A stretch of DNA of 64,000 bases from Methylibium sp. NZG. GTDB taxonomy: Bacteria > Pseudomonadota > Gammaproteobacteria > Burkholderiales > Burkholderiaceae_C. The notes under the pieces are model-generated. The model made no database searches, had not been told where the DNA came from, and saw only the letters and a list, made by a program, of their open reading frames with translations. The stretch lies in contig LGRD01000012.1 of the NCBI GenBank assembly GCA_001263235.1, forward strand, positions 1 through 64,000, read 5' to 3'. A program made the translations under genes and the position numbers. Shown in pieces: positions 39,465 through 48,140 of this stretch. Within the stretch, counting starts at the first letter, position 1. Each line of letters opens with the position of its first letter.

Positions 39465-40022
39465 ATGATCAAGAAACTCCTGGCCACGCTGCTGGCCCTG
39501 TTTGCCGCGGCCGCATTTGCCGCCGTCGATGCCAACAAGGCCACCCAGGCCGAACTCGAAACCGTCAAGGGCATCGGCCCCGGCATCTCCACCAAGATCA
39601 TTGAAGAGCGCAAGAAGGCGCCTTTCAAGGACTGGAACGACATGGTCGAGCGCGTCAAGGGCGTGGGCGATGGCAACGCGGCCAAGTTCTCGACCGAAGG
39701 CCTGACGGTCAACGGCGGAGGCTACAAGGGGGCACCGGCTGCAGCGGCCGCCGCCGCGCCGATGGCCAAGAAGGAAGAGAAGTCGGCTGCCGCGCCGAAG
39801 GCTGAGGAGAAGAAGGCTGCAGCGGCACCGGCCGCTGTCGCCACCGCCGCGCCGATGGCCAAGGCCGACGACAAGAAGGCTGCTGCTGCGCCGGCTGCTG
39901 CTGCACCGGCCGCTGCCGCTGCGCCGATGGCCAAGACTGACGACAAGAAGGCCGACAAGGCCGCCGCCGCCAAGGATGCCAAGCCCGCCGCCGCCAAGGC
40001 GTCGGAAGCCAAGGCCAAGTAA
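39465..40022 (+). CDS. ComEA-like helix-hairpin-helix secreted protein, copy 2, with Ala/Lys-rich tail
   Basis: 185 aa. Signal peptide MIKKLLATLLALFAAAAF, then VDANKATQAELETVKGIGPG and MVERVKGVGDGNAAKFSTEG, closely parallel to copy 1. Unlike copy 1 it carries a tail of about 95 residues rich in Ala and Lys with an approximate repeat (AAAPMAK, each followed by a KK-rich acidic segment, seen three times). The tail resembles histone-H1-like low-complexity tails that bind DNA or RNA non-specifically. The pair probably arose by tandem duplication. A strong terminator follows. Confidence 0.85.
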   Translation: MIKKLLATLLALFAAAAFAAVDANKATQAELETVKGIGPGISTKIIEERKKAPFKDWNDMVERVKGVGDGNAAKFSTEGLTVNGGGYKGAPAAAAAAAPMAKKEEKSAAAPKAEEKKAAAAPAAVATAAPMAKADDKKAAAAPAAAAPAAAAAPMAKTDDKKADKAAAAKDAKPAAAKASEAKAK

Positions 40023-40053
40023 AAGCCAAGCAAAGGCTGTAGCGCTTCAAACG

Positions 40054-40079
40054 AACGCCCCGCACCGCGGGGCGTTTTT
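40054..40079 (+). terminator. Rho-independent terminator after the second ComEA-like gene
   Basis: A 10-bp perfect stem, AACGCCCCGC (40054-40063) with GCGGGGCGTT (40067-40076), and a three-base loop are followed by more T residues. It lies between convergent genes; the minus-strand gene ends at 40079, so the hairpin may serve both sides. Confidence 0.9.
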
Positions 40080-41323
40080 CATTCGAACTCGGTCAGCTCG
40101 AACCCGGTGTGCACCGGCTCTGAACGAGCCTGGCGCCGCCGCTCCCAGCCGAAGAAGCCCACCACCTCGTCGCGCCGCCGCACCGTGTCGGCCTCGCCGA
40201 GCGCCACCAGCTCGCGCGTGTAGGCCGACTCGAACAGCAGGTAGCTCGCCAGCGCCGCGCCGCGCGCGTCTTCGCCGCGCCCCGACACGCCCACGCCGCG
40301 CAGCATCGCGCGGATCGGCGCGGGCAGGCTGCCCAGGTGCTTGGCGGCCAGGTCGTCCAGCCGCTGGCTCGGGGCGATCACCAGCACCTCGATCGGCCGC
40401 AGGCTGGTGCGCGCCAGCGCGTGCGGCGGCAGCAACTTGAGCGTGCTGTTGATGCGCTGCAGCCGCTCCACATCCACCGCGAGCGCATCGAGAAAGATGT
40501 TCGACAGCGCGTGGCCGGCGATCTGCGCCAGGTTCGGGTACTCGCTGCTGCCAACGCGCGGCCCCGCCGGCTCGTGCATGCGGCCCGCGCCGACCACGAG
40601 GATGCGCTGTGCGCCCAGGTGCACGGCCGGCGAGATGGGGGCGGACTGGCGCATCGACCCGTCACCACAGTATTCGGTGCGGCCGTCGATCGTCAGCGCC
40701 TGGGCCGGGAAGACGAACGGGATCGCCGACGAGGCGAGCAGGTGCGCCACGCTGATCGAGTCGCGCACGGCGATGCGCTGCGAGCGCGTCCACGGCGCGA
40801 TGTCGGCCGCGGCTTCGTAAAAGGTCACGTGCAGGCCCGAGCCGTAGCTCGACGCGGTGACGGCAAGTGCTTGCAGGTGCCCCTCGCGCATCATCTGCGC
40901 CACGCGGTTGGCGTCGAACAGGCGGCCGAGCAACATCGACAGCGGTTCGTTGTCGAGCAGCGAGCGGGGCTTGGCTCGGCGCCAGCGGGCGATGATCCAG
41001 CCGAGCGACATCATCGTCAGCCAGCGCGCGCCGGTGCGCAGCACGCCGATCGAGTCGGCCCGGTAGACCTGCTCGGCGTGGAAGTTCTCCCACACCTCGC
41101 ACAGCATGCGCACAGCAGCGTCGAAATCGTCGGCGCGGCTGGCGAGCGCCGCGGCATTGATGGCGCCGGCCGACGTGCCGGTGATGACGGGAAACGGGTT
41201 GTGGGTCGGGCCGCCGCAATCGCGCCGGATCTGCGCCAGCGCCTTCAACACGCCCACCTGGTAGGCGGCGCGCGCGCCGCCGCCGGTGAGCACCAGCCCC
41301 GTCTTTGCCGTGGTGTCCGTCAT
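40079..41323 (-). CDS. Patatin-like phospholipase
   Basis: 414-aa serine lipase of the patatin family. The oxyanion hole is GLVLTGGGARAAYQVGVLKA, the nucleophile elbow VITGTSAGAINAAAL (Ser in GTSAG), and the catalytic Asp lies in EYCGDGSMRQSAP. Such enzymes hydrolyse membrane lipids or acyl-CoAs; many act as toxins or in membrane turnover, and the role here is unknown. No signal peptide is seen. The ATG at 41323 starts directly before the conserved domain. It is convergent with the ComEA-like gene across the shared terminator. Confidence 0.88.
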   Translation of the reverse strand: MTDTTAKTGLVLTGGGARAAYQVGVLKALAQIRRDCGGPTHNPFPVITGTSAGAINAAALASRADDFDAAVRMLCEVWENFHAEQVYRADSIGVLRTGARWLTMMSLGWIIARWRRAKPRSLLDNEPLSMLLGRLFDANRVAQMMREGHLQALAVTASSYGSGLHVTFYEAAADIAPWTRSQRIAVRDSISVAHLLASSAIPFVFPAQALTIDGRTEYCGDGSMRQSAPISPAVHLGAQRILVVGAGRMHEPAGPRVGSSEYPNLAQIAGHALSNIFLDALAVDVERLQRINSTLKLLPPHALARTSLRPIEVLVIAPSQRLDDLAAKHLGSLPAPIRAMLRGVGVSGRGEDARGAALASYLLFESAYTRELVALGEADTVRRRDEVVGFFGWERRRQARSEPVHTGFELTEFE

Positions 41324-41472
41324 TGCCCGCCGCCCGTCCCTGCCGCTGCAGCTGTGGCGGGATGCGAGTGCATCCTGCCGCCGTGGCCCTCGTCGAAGCT
41401 CAGGCCCCACCGCAGCGATGGTAGGTCAGGCGGGCCGCACCCCGCCTTTCAGGAATGCCGACAAATCGACGC

Positions 41473-41934
41473 TCACTGCCAGCAGTCGCGTGCGGGCTTG
41501 GTGGCGTCGGCAGACACGCCGCGCTCGCCGCGCTGGTTGAGCGTGAAGGTCTTGCAGCCGTCGTTCGCCTGCGCGCCTTGCGGTGTGGCGCTCAGCACGT
41601 AGGCGGTGGCGGTCTTGTCGCTCAGCGTCAGGCGGTAGTGGCCGTCGTCGGTGGTCGCCCGCGCGATGACGGTGGTGCCGGCCGTGTCGCTCACCGTTGC
41701 GTTGGCATAACCGGTGAGCGGGTTCTCGGTCGAGTAACGCTCAAGCGATTGCGAGGCGGTGGTCAACGCGGTCTTGGCATCGGTGCGCCGAGCCTTCATC
41801 ACCACGCTCTGGTAGGACGGCAGCACCAGCGCCGCCAGGATGGCGATGACGGCCAGAATGATCATCAGCTCGATCAGCGTGAAGCCGCGCTGCAAACGCG
41901 CGCGGGACACGCCGCGGGAGACATCACGGAACAT
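41473..41934 (-). CDS. pilE: PilE-like type IV pilin
   Basis: 153-aa prepilin. A basic leader (MFRDVSRGVSRARLQR) ends in the prepilin peptidase site G-FTLIELMIILAVIAILAA, with the essential Glu5 and a hydrophobic N-terminal helix. The globular part has two Cys (DGCKTF and ARDCWQ), probably forming the C-terminal disulphide loop of pilins. It is the last gene of the fimT-pilV-W-X-Y1 group, overlapping the end of the preceding small gene by 11 bases. It is more likely a minor pilin than the major subunit, given the neighbours. Confidence 0.88.
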   Translation of the reverse strand: MFRDVSRGVSRARLQRGFTLIELMIILAVIAILAALVLPSYQSVVMKARRTDAKTALTTASQSLERYSTENPLTGYANATVSDTAGTTVIARATTDDGHYRLTLSDKTATAYVLSATPQGAQANDGCKTFTLNQRGERGVSADATKPARDCWQ

Positions 41935-42304
41935 ACACGACCCCCAGCGTCGTGCGGTCCGCGGCACCCGGCGCGAGCGTGAACCGCAACAGCTGCCCCT
42001 TGCTCAGCGCACTGGCGTGAACGGCACGACCTTGGCGGAACAATTGCGTGCTGCCCTCGGCAATACGCAGCCACGTGCCGTTGACGTAGACCCACGCGCG
42101 GTCGGCGCTCACGTCGCGCACGACGCCCTGGCGCAGGCTGCTGCGGTCGTCGGCCTGCGTTGCGGTGTCGGGCTTGGGCGCATTCAGCACCGCCGCCGGC
42201 GTGGGAGGCGGCACATCCAGCGCACGTGCCGCCTGCGCCAGGCCGCCGTGCAGGCCGGCCGTCAGCGCCAGCGCTGCGATCGTCGTCGCTTGCAACCTCT
42301 TCAT
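41924..42304 (-). CDS. Small secreted protein between pilY1 and pilE (unknown function)
   Basis: 126 aa from the ATG at 42304 (GGAGA 8 bases upstream), starting with a good signal peptide MKRLQATTIAALALTAGLHG and cleavage near GLAQA. An in-frame ATG at 42361 overlaps the pilY1 stop (ATGA) and has GGAGGG before it, giving 145 aa with an awkwardly long N-region. The mature part reads RQGVVRDVSADRAWVYVNGT and later LSKGQLLRFTLAPG, suggesting a small beta-rich domain. I do not recognise a family. Its place in the operon suggests a periplasmic accessory to the pilus. Confidence 0.7.
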   Translation of the reverse strand: MKRLQATTIAALALTAGLHGGLAQAARALDVPPPTPAAVLNAPKPDTATQADDRSSLRQGVVRDVSADRAWVYVNGTWLRIAEGSTQLFRQGRAVHASALSKGQLLRFTLAPGAADRTTLGVVYVP

Positions 42305-42357
42305 CGTGGCGTTCTCCGTCATGCGTCGTTCAGCGTGCTTCACGCGGTATGCGTGCT

Positions 42358-45300
42358 TCATCGCACTTCCCTCCACATCGCCCGCGCCGGTGCGGTGGTG
42401 CCCAGGCTGCCGACCACGGTCTCGACCGTGCCGTCGGCCTGGTTCAGCAGCCGCAGGTCGAGCTTGCCGCTGGCCATGAAGCCGGGCGCGGCCGAGATGG
42501 CATTCAGACGCCGCCCGCTCGTGTTGTTGAAGCCCGTGCCCGACTGCGTGAACTGCAAGTTGTCGGCCACGTCCACCACGCGGTCGTTGTTGGTGTCGAA
42601 GGTCGCGCTGTCGAGCCGGTTGCCGGTGATCGCGTCGAACTCGAGCAGCCAGCCTGTGCCGCCGAACGAGCAGGCGGCGCTGGTGTCGGGGATCATCGAT
42701 GTGAAGATCAGCCTGCCCGCGCGGAAGCGCGCATCCGCCACCACACGCTCGCCGCTGGCGGGCAGGTTGAGGTACCAGCCCTTCTTCGTCGACAGGTACT
42801 CGGGGCGCGAGATCTTCACCTCGTTAGCGATCAAGGTGTCCAGCGGCTGGTCGACCGCGTGCGTGCTCAGCCGGTACTCGACGCCACCATTCGTCTTGGT
42901 GCCGAGGATGCTCTGCTGCTGCAGATCGGTGAGCAGCACGGTGCCGTCCACGCCGCTGTCCCGAATGGCGTAAACCGACTGTGCGGACGTGTCGCCCTGG
43001 TCGCCCGGCGCGAGATAGCGGCCGGTGCCGAAGCCGACGAGGAAGCCGCCGCCGCGTGGAAAGCGCGTCACGTCGGGCCGGCCGGTGATGGGCTGGCCGC
43101 CCGGCGTGGTGAACAGCGCGGCGCCGCCGTTGCCCAGGCCCCAGGTGTTGGTGGTGGCCGCGGTCAGGTCGAACTTCCAGAGGTTGCCGTTCAGGTCGCC
43201 GGCGTAGACGAGGTCCACGATGCCGTCGCCGCTGCTGTCGATCGCGGCCGGGCTGGACAGGCCGTTGGGCGCCAGCGCGGTGCCCGAGGGCGCGTCGATC
43301 TTGGTGAGCAGTGCGCCAGTCTCGGCGTCGAGCACGAACAGCATCGCGCGGCCCGACGCGTTGCCGGCGTTGTAGCCACCGGCCACGATCACCGACCAGC
43401 GGCCGTTGTTGGTCTTGACGATGAGCGGCTGGCTGAACACGTAGCCCAGGTCCGGGTCCTGGAACTCCCAGCGCACCACGCGGTTGGCGTTGGCCTCGTT
43501 GAAGTCGGCAGGGTCGGTCACGTCGAGCGCATAAATGCCCTTGGCACCGGCGCGCATGCCGGCCACCAGCAGCGTGCGCCACGCGCCGTCGTAGAACACG
43601 TCGCCCACGGTGGGCGAGCCGTCGGCGTAGAAGCGGTGCGCGTAGGCCTGGCTGCTCAACTGCGGCAGCGTTTCGTAGAGCGCCGCCGGCACGTAGGCGA
43701 ACAGCTCGTTGCCGGTGTTCGCGTTGAAGGCGTGCAGCATGCCGTCGTTGGCGCCGACGTAGATCGTGGGCGTGCGGTTGCGGCGCGCGGCCACGAAGGC
43801 GCTGTAGGGCTGCGCCTCGAAGTCGTCGAAGTAGCCGAAGGCCGGCGCCGCGACGTAGTTGGGTGCCGAGTTGATGATGTCGCCCAGCGGCGTGACCGGC
43901 CGGCTGCGGAACTGCGGCGCCGCGCACGGCGGCGTGGCGCAGCGGCGCGCCTCGCGCGAGTCGTCGCCGCGCAGCCACGCCAGCCGGGCGGCGCCGAAGC
44001 CGTCGGCATTGAGCGGGGCGCTCTGAGCGGTGTCCAGTTCGACGGCGGTGGGTGTCGTCGGGTCGGTCGGCCAACGAAACCTGATGCCGCGCGTGCCGAG
44101 CGCGACCGACGGTTTGTAGGTGAGGATGTTGCGTCCCGTGTCCCAGTTCTGCGCCTTCACTTGCGCGGCGGCCTCCCAGGTCGGCGTCCGGCCGATCGCG
44201 CCGCTCGCAGAGACCGGAAACGCGGCCAGGTTGCCCGACCAATCCGTGCTGTTGAACTTGGCCTGGTACACCGACGCACCGGTGGCCCAGGCGCCGCTGT
44301 TCACCGCCACCGCGGCGCCCGCGCTGGTCTTGGCGAGCACGTCGCCGACGATGGTCTGGAACGCACTCTGGATCGACGCCGCGCTGTTGCCGAGGAAGGC
44401 GGTGGGGTAGGCGTTGCCCAGCCGCGCCATTTCGTTCAACGCGGCCACCGAGCTGGCATTGGCCACCGTGTCGCCCATGCCGAGCACGTAGGTCTTGATG
44501 TCGAAGGTCTGGTTGGCCAGCGCCGGGTTGGTGAGGTTGGCGCCGGTGAGCGTGGTGCTGCGCAGCGCGGTGATCTGGGCAAACACGTCCTGCTGCGCCT
44601 GGCCCCAGGTCCACAGGCCGGTCAGCGGGTCTTGGGTATTGACCCACTGGCTCGGGTCGTACTGCGTTCCTGAGGTGGTGCCGGTCGGGTTGCCGTCGGT
44701 GGCCAGCACGACGAAGTTGGACTGGCAGGTCTGGCTCACAGGGCTCTTGCGCGCAGCGGACTCGCCTTGACGGAAGTAGTCGCGCACGGTGCGCAGCGAG
44801 CCGGCCAGCGGCGTGAAGACGGCGGAGTTCTTGATCTCCGGCGTGTTGGTGTTCGTCTCGTTGCCGAGCAGCGTTTGCAGCCGGGTGAAGTGTGCCGCGC
44901 TGTCGTCCTGCACCGGTTGGACGATGTTGCCGGCGCCGGTGATATCACCGTAGTAGCCCCAACCTCTGGTCAGAAACAATGCCCGCTTGAAGGTATCGCC
45001 GTTGGGCGTGAAGCCGGCATCTGTTGGAGTGAACCTCAACGGGTTGATCGGCAGCGGATTGGAGAAGTTTGCGTCCAGCCAACCCGTCCCGTTGTCTCGC
45101 TGGCCCCACAGGTTGAACGACGTTCCCGACAACCCGACTCCCCACGGCTTCAAGTCAAACCCCGAATAGAAGACATCATTGACGTCCGCGTCGTCGCCCG
45201 AACGCTCGAAGGTGACGAACCTGAATCCATTGCCGTTGACCAAAGCAGCGGGCAACTCAACGCAGCGCAAACCCGCGGTTGAAGTTGAGACGCCATTGAC

Positions 45301-45765
45301 GCAGTCGTTGGTGTAGACCATCGTGCTCGCATTCCCCAGGTAGTAAGCCTGAGTGTTGAACAGCGTGTTGCGATCGTCCCTGATTCCGAAAGTCGTGAGG
45401 CCCCAGTTGAAGGCAAAGCGGTTGGTGTCGATCACACCACGCAGCACGCCGCGCGCGATGTTGGCGCGCGTCGTCGGGTCGTCGCCCGAGATCACCTTGC
45501 CGCCCATCGTCGCGTCCATCGACTGCGAGTTGTCAAAGATGATCATCAGGTTGGGCTTGATCGACGGCGACAGGAACAGCGGGTACTGCGCGATGTCGAA
45601 GGGCGGCGCCGCCACGCCGAGGCTGCCACCAGCGGCGAGTGCCAGCACCACGGCAGCGCGCATCGCACGCGGGGCCGTGGCCCGGATTGCCTTGGCGTGG
45701 ATGGTTTTGAGCGGCGGCGTCATCTCTTGCGTCATGCCTTGCCTCGTCATGGCTTGCGTCGTCAT
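42358..45765 (-). CDS. pilY1: PilY1: type IV pilus tip adhesin/assembly protein
   Basis: 1135 aa. After an N-region (MTTQAMTRQGMTQEMTPPLK) and signal peptide, the N-terminal half looks like a von Willebrand factor A-type domain (PNLMIIFDNSQSMDATMGGK, with the DxSxS metal site). The C-terminal half is the conserved PilY1/PilC beta-propeller: PTIYVGANDGMLHAFNANTG, RFYADGSPTVGDVFYDGAWR, AGDLNGNLWKFDLT, and the Ca-site-like DTNNDRVVDVADN. It caps the pilus, aids extension and can act as adhesin. The N-terminal part (about 44950-45430) has clearly lower GC than its flanks. Confidence 0.92.
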   Translation of the reverse strand: MTTQAMTRQGMTQEMTPPLKTIHAKAIRATAPRAMRAAVVLALAAGGSLGVAAPPFDIAQYPLFLSPSIKPNLMIIFDNSQSMDATMGGKVISGDDPTTRANIARGVLRGVIDTNRFAFNWGLTTFGIRDDRNTLFNTQAYYLGNASTMVYTNDCVNGVSTSTAGLRCVELPAALVNGNGFRFVTFERSGDDADVNDVFYSGFDLKPWGVGLSGTSFNLWGQRDNGTGWLDANFSNPLPINPLRFTPTDAGFTPNGDTFKRALFLTRGWGYYGDITGAGNIVQPVQDDSAAHFTRLQTLLGNETNTNTPEIKNSAVFTPLAGSLRTVRDYFRQGESAARKSPVSQTCQSNFVVLATDGNPTGTTSGTQYDPSQWVNTQDPLTGLWTWGQAQQDVFAQITALRSTTLTGANLTNPALANQTFDIKTYVLGMGDTVANASSVAALNEMARLGNAYPTAFLGNSAASIQSAFQTIVGDVLAKTSAGAAVAVNSGAWATGASVYQAKFNSTDWSGNLAAFPVSASGAIGRTPTWEAAAQVKAQNWDTGRNILTYKPSVALGTRGIRFRWPTDPTTPTAVELDTAQSAPLNADGFGAARLAWLRGDDSREARRCATPPCAAPQFRSRPVTPLGDIINSAPNYVAAPAFGYFDDFEAQPYSAFVAARRNRTPTIYVGANDGMLHAFNANTGNELFAYVPAALYETLPQLSSQAYAHRFYADGSPTVGDVFYDGAWRTLLVAGMRAGAKGIYALDVTDPADFNEANANRVVRWEFQDPDLGYVFSQPLIVKTNNGRWSVIVAGGYNAGNASGRAMLFVLDAETGALLTKIDAPSGTALAPNGLSSPAAIDSSGDGIVDLVYAGDLNGNLWKFDLTAATTNTWGLGNGGAALFTTPGGQPITGRPDVTRFPRGGGFLVGFGTGRYLAPGDQGDTSAQSVYAIRDSGVDGTVLLTDLQQQSILGTKTNGGVEYRLSTHAVDQPLDTLIANEVKISRPEYLSTKKGWYLNLPASGERVVADARFRAGRLIFTSMIPDTSAACSFGGTGWLLEFDAITGNRLDSATFDTNNDRVVDVADNLQFTQSGTGFNNTSGRRLNAISAAPGFMASGKLDLRLLNQADGTVETVVGSLGTTAPARAMWREVR

Positions 45766-45775
45766 GCGGGGGCCC

Positions 45776-46378
45776 TCATCGCTTGGTGTAGATCGACTGC
45801 AACACCACCACCGTCTCGGCGCGCGCGCCGGTGGCTTGTGCGGTGATGCGGTAGCCATAGGCCGGCGCGGTGGGCTCGATGCCCTTGGTCAGGCTCTCGC
45901 CCGGCGGTGTGCCCAGCGGGCCGAGCTTTTCGATCACGTAGCGCGGCTGGGCATCGGCCTTGACGCTGGGGAACGGCGCGGCGCCGGTGTACTGGCCATA
46001 GGTGCGCACCTGCCCGGCGTTGGTCCAGCTGAAGCCGGCGTCCGGGTGGTCCACCGGCAGCGACAGGGCGGTCGCACGCTGCGAGGGCGGCATGCACAGG
46101 CCGTTGGTGCAAGCCGCATCGAACGCCGAGGCTGCGGTGATGTTGAGCGTCAGGTCGCGCTCGGCGTCGCGCAGCGCGGCTTCGGCGGCCTGGAAGGCGA
46201 GGTCGCGGTCTTTGGTGTTGCCGATCACGCGCTCTTGCATCACGTTGACGCTGAGCACCGACACGCCGAGCATCAGCGCAGCGACCATGAACAGCAGCGT
46301 GGTGATGAGCGACAGGCCGCGCTGCGCAGCGCGCCGGCTGCGGCCCGCGCCCGAAGGTTGGCGAAGCACAGCGTTCAT
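45776..46378 (-). CDS. pilX: PilX-type minor pilin assembly protein
   Basis: 200 aa. The leader (RRAAQRG) is followed by LSLITTLLFMVAALMLGVSV, a prepilin-like hydrophobic helix in which the usual Glu5 is not present. QERVIGNTKDRDLAFQAAEA and ALRDAERDL match the PilX family and are the most conserved part. It sits with pilW upstream (4-base overlap) and pilY1 downstream, the standard order of the minor pilin operon whose products prime pilus assembly. Confidence 0.9.
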   Translation of the reverse strand: MNAVLRQPSGAGRSRRAAQRGLSLITTLLFMVAALMLGVSVLSVNVMQERVIGNTKDRDLAFQAAEAALRDAERDLTLNITAASAFDAACTNGLCMPPSQRATALSLPVDHPDAGFSWTNAGQVRTYGQYTGAAPFPSVKADAQPRYVIEKLGPLGTPPGESLTKGIEPTAPAYGYRITAQATGARAETVVVLQSIYTKR

Positions 46379-47520
46379 GGCGCACCGTTCCTCAGCGTCA
46401 CGACTTCGGTCAGGTTGCTGCGCAGCCGCCGGTCGGGCGCGCTGGCGGCCTGCACGCGCGCCATGTTGTCGTCGGGCGTGGCTGCCACCATCTCGATGCG
46501 GGCCGAGAGCACGCGATCCCAGTCGGTGACCGCGGTCGCATCAACGTATCGGCTCACGTTCGCCGGTGGCGACACGGTGTCCACGCCGTAGCTGATTTCG
46601 ATGTCGTCGATGCCGTTGGCCACTTCCACCGCGCTCAGCCCGCCCGCTGGCTTGAGCGCGCCCGAGACCTCGAGCCGCCACAGCGAGTTGGTGCCCGGCC
46701 GCACCGCGCTGGGGGCCACGTAGTAGTGGCGCGTCTCAAGCCGGTAGACGGTCGCGTCGCTGCGGTAGGTCTTTTGCAGGTTGGTGGTGGTGTTGCTGCG
46801 CGCCGCGCCGGCGCCGACCGCGCGCGACAGCACGCCGGTGGCGGCAGGGTTCTCCTCGGTCACCTGGAACATCGCCGACGACTCGCAGTTGGCGATCAGC
46901 ACGATGTCGCCCTTCACCATCGTGTTACCCGGCGTGGCCGCCCTCACCACGGGTGCGGCGTCGGGCGTGGCCATCGGCGCGATGACGCCCAGCGCCACGT
47001 TGTCGGCCGGCACGCGCACCGAGACGATGTCGCTGCCCGGCAACGGCGCCGTGGAGCCGGGCAGCGCCGCTGTGCCCAGGCTGCTGAACACCGTCGGCAA
47101 CGCCGGGCTGAAGCCGGTGCCGGTGCCGTTGAAGCCGAGCAGGCCCGAGCTGCCGGTGGTGATGAAGCCGTCTGCCGCGCCGCCCTGCAGCACGCTCAGC
47201 GGCGGGTCGTCGCGGCGCTGCGCGAGCGGCCAGCAGCCGGCGAAGCCACTGCTGCGCAGGTCGGTGTGCAGCAGGTCCATCGCCAAGCGCGCGTTCTCGC
47301 TCATGCGCGTGGTCGATGCGTTGACGACGTTCAGCGTGCGCGTGCTGACGAAGGTGGCGATCGCCACCGTGGCGACGAACAGGCCGACAGCCATGCCGAC
47401 CATCAGCTCGACGAGCGTCATGCCGCGCCGGGTGGGGTGCGTGCGCTGGTGCGCATGCCGGTGCAGTTGCCGGTGCACTTGAGCGTGCGGCGTCGTTTGC
47501 GGTGTCGAATGCAGGGCCAT
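46375..47520 (-). CDS. pilW: PilW-type minor pilin assembly protein
   Basis: 381 aa with an unusual His-rich leader (repeated HRQLH/HAHQ segments) of about 40 residues before the prepilin site RRG-MTLVELMVGMAVGLFVAT, where Glu5 is present. MSENARLAMDLLHTDLRSSG and FAGCWPL are typical of PilW. A TGATG junction couples it to pilV upstream. It helps start pilus fibre assembly with PilV, PilX and FimT. Confidence 0.9.
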   Translation of the reverse strand: MALHSTPQTTPHAQVHRQLHRHAHQRTHPTRRGMTLVELMVGMAVGLFVATVAIATFVSTRTLNVVNASTTRMSENARLAMDLLHTDLRSSGFAGCWPLAQRRDDPPLSVLQGGAADGFITTGSSGLLGFNGTGTGFSPALPTVFSSLGTAALPGSTAPLPGSDIVSVRVPADNVALGVIAPMATPDAAPVVRAATPGNTMVKGDIVLIANCESSAMFQVTEENPAATGVLSRAVGAGAARSNTTTNLQKTYRSDATVYRLETRHYYVAPSAVRPGTNSLWRLEVSGALKPAGGLSAVEVANGIDDIEISYGVDTVSPPANVSRYVDATAVTDWDRVLSARIEMVAATPDDNMARVQAASAPDRRLRSNLTEVVTLRNGAP

Positions 47521-48140
47521 CACACGTCGCCCCGCCACGTGCGCACGAGGGTCACGAAGCGCGAGACCGGCAGGTTTGCGCCGGTCCGCGTGTCGGTCGT
47601 GGTGGAGACTTTCTCGCTCCACCACACCTTGACCGCAATCACGCGGCCGAGGCCGTCGCAGGCCGGCGCGGCGGCGGTGCCGTCTTCCGGCGTGCTGTCC
47701 TTGCAGACCACGCCGCGGCCTTGCGGCAACTGCGCGGCCACGTCGGCGGCCCACTCTTGGTAATCGGCCACCGCCGCCTGCGCCGGCGTGGCGCAACCGG
47801 TGGTTGCCAGCAGGCAGTTGGCGCCGCCGGTCGTCAGGTTGTCGTAGGCGTTGGCGTCGGCGCCGAGCTGGTTGGCGCGGATGCGGTCGGTCATCTGGTA
47901 GCCCAGCAGCTGCGCCTTCTGGCGCCATTGGGCGCTGCTGCTGAGCTGCATGCCAAAGGTCTGCATGCGCGCGGCGCCGATGAAGCCCACCGCCGCAACG
48001 ATCACTGCGACCAGCGCTTCGAGCAGGGCATAGCCGGCGGCGCGGCGGCGCATCTGCCGGTGGTGGTTCCGCGCGAGGGTCGCCGCGCTTGGGGGCGCGC
48101 CGGTCGGCCTGCGGCTTGGCCCGCGCCTCGTCATGAACAT
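47520..48140 (-). CDS. pilV: PilV-type minor pilin
   Basis: 206 aa. The leader is long and basic (MFMTRRGPSRRPTGAPP...) and precedes AAG-YALLEALVAVIVAAVGFI, the prepilin cleavage site and helix with Glu5 in place. A later in-frame Met (MRRRAAG) would give a more usual short leader, so the true start may be downstream at about 48053. The segment LGYQMTDRIRANQ is seen in PilV proteins. It overlaps fimT by 10 bases. Confidence 0.88.
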   Translation of the reverse strand: MFMTRRGPSRRPTGAPPSAATLARNHHRQMRRRAAGYALLEALVAVIVAAVGFIGAARMQTFGMQLSSSAQWRQKAQLLGYQMTDRIRANQLGADANAYDNLTTGGANCLLATTGCATPAQAAVADYQEWAADVAAQLPQGRGVVCKDSTPEDGTAAAPACDGLGRVIAVKVWWSEKVSTTTDTRTGANLPVSRFVTLVRTWRGDV

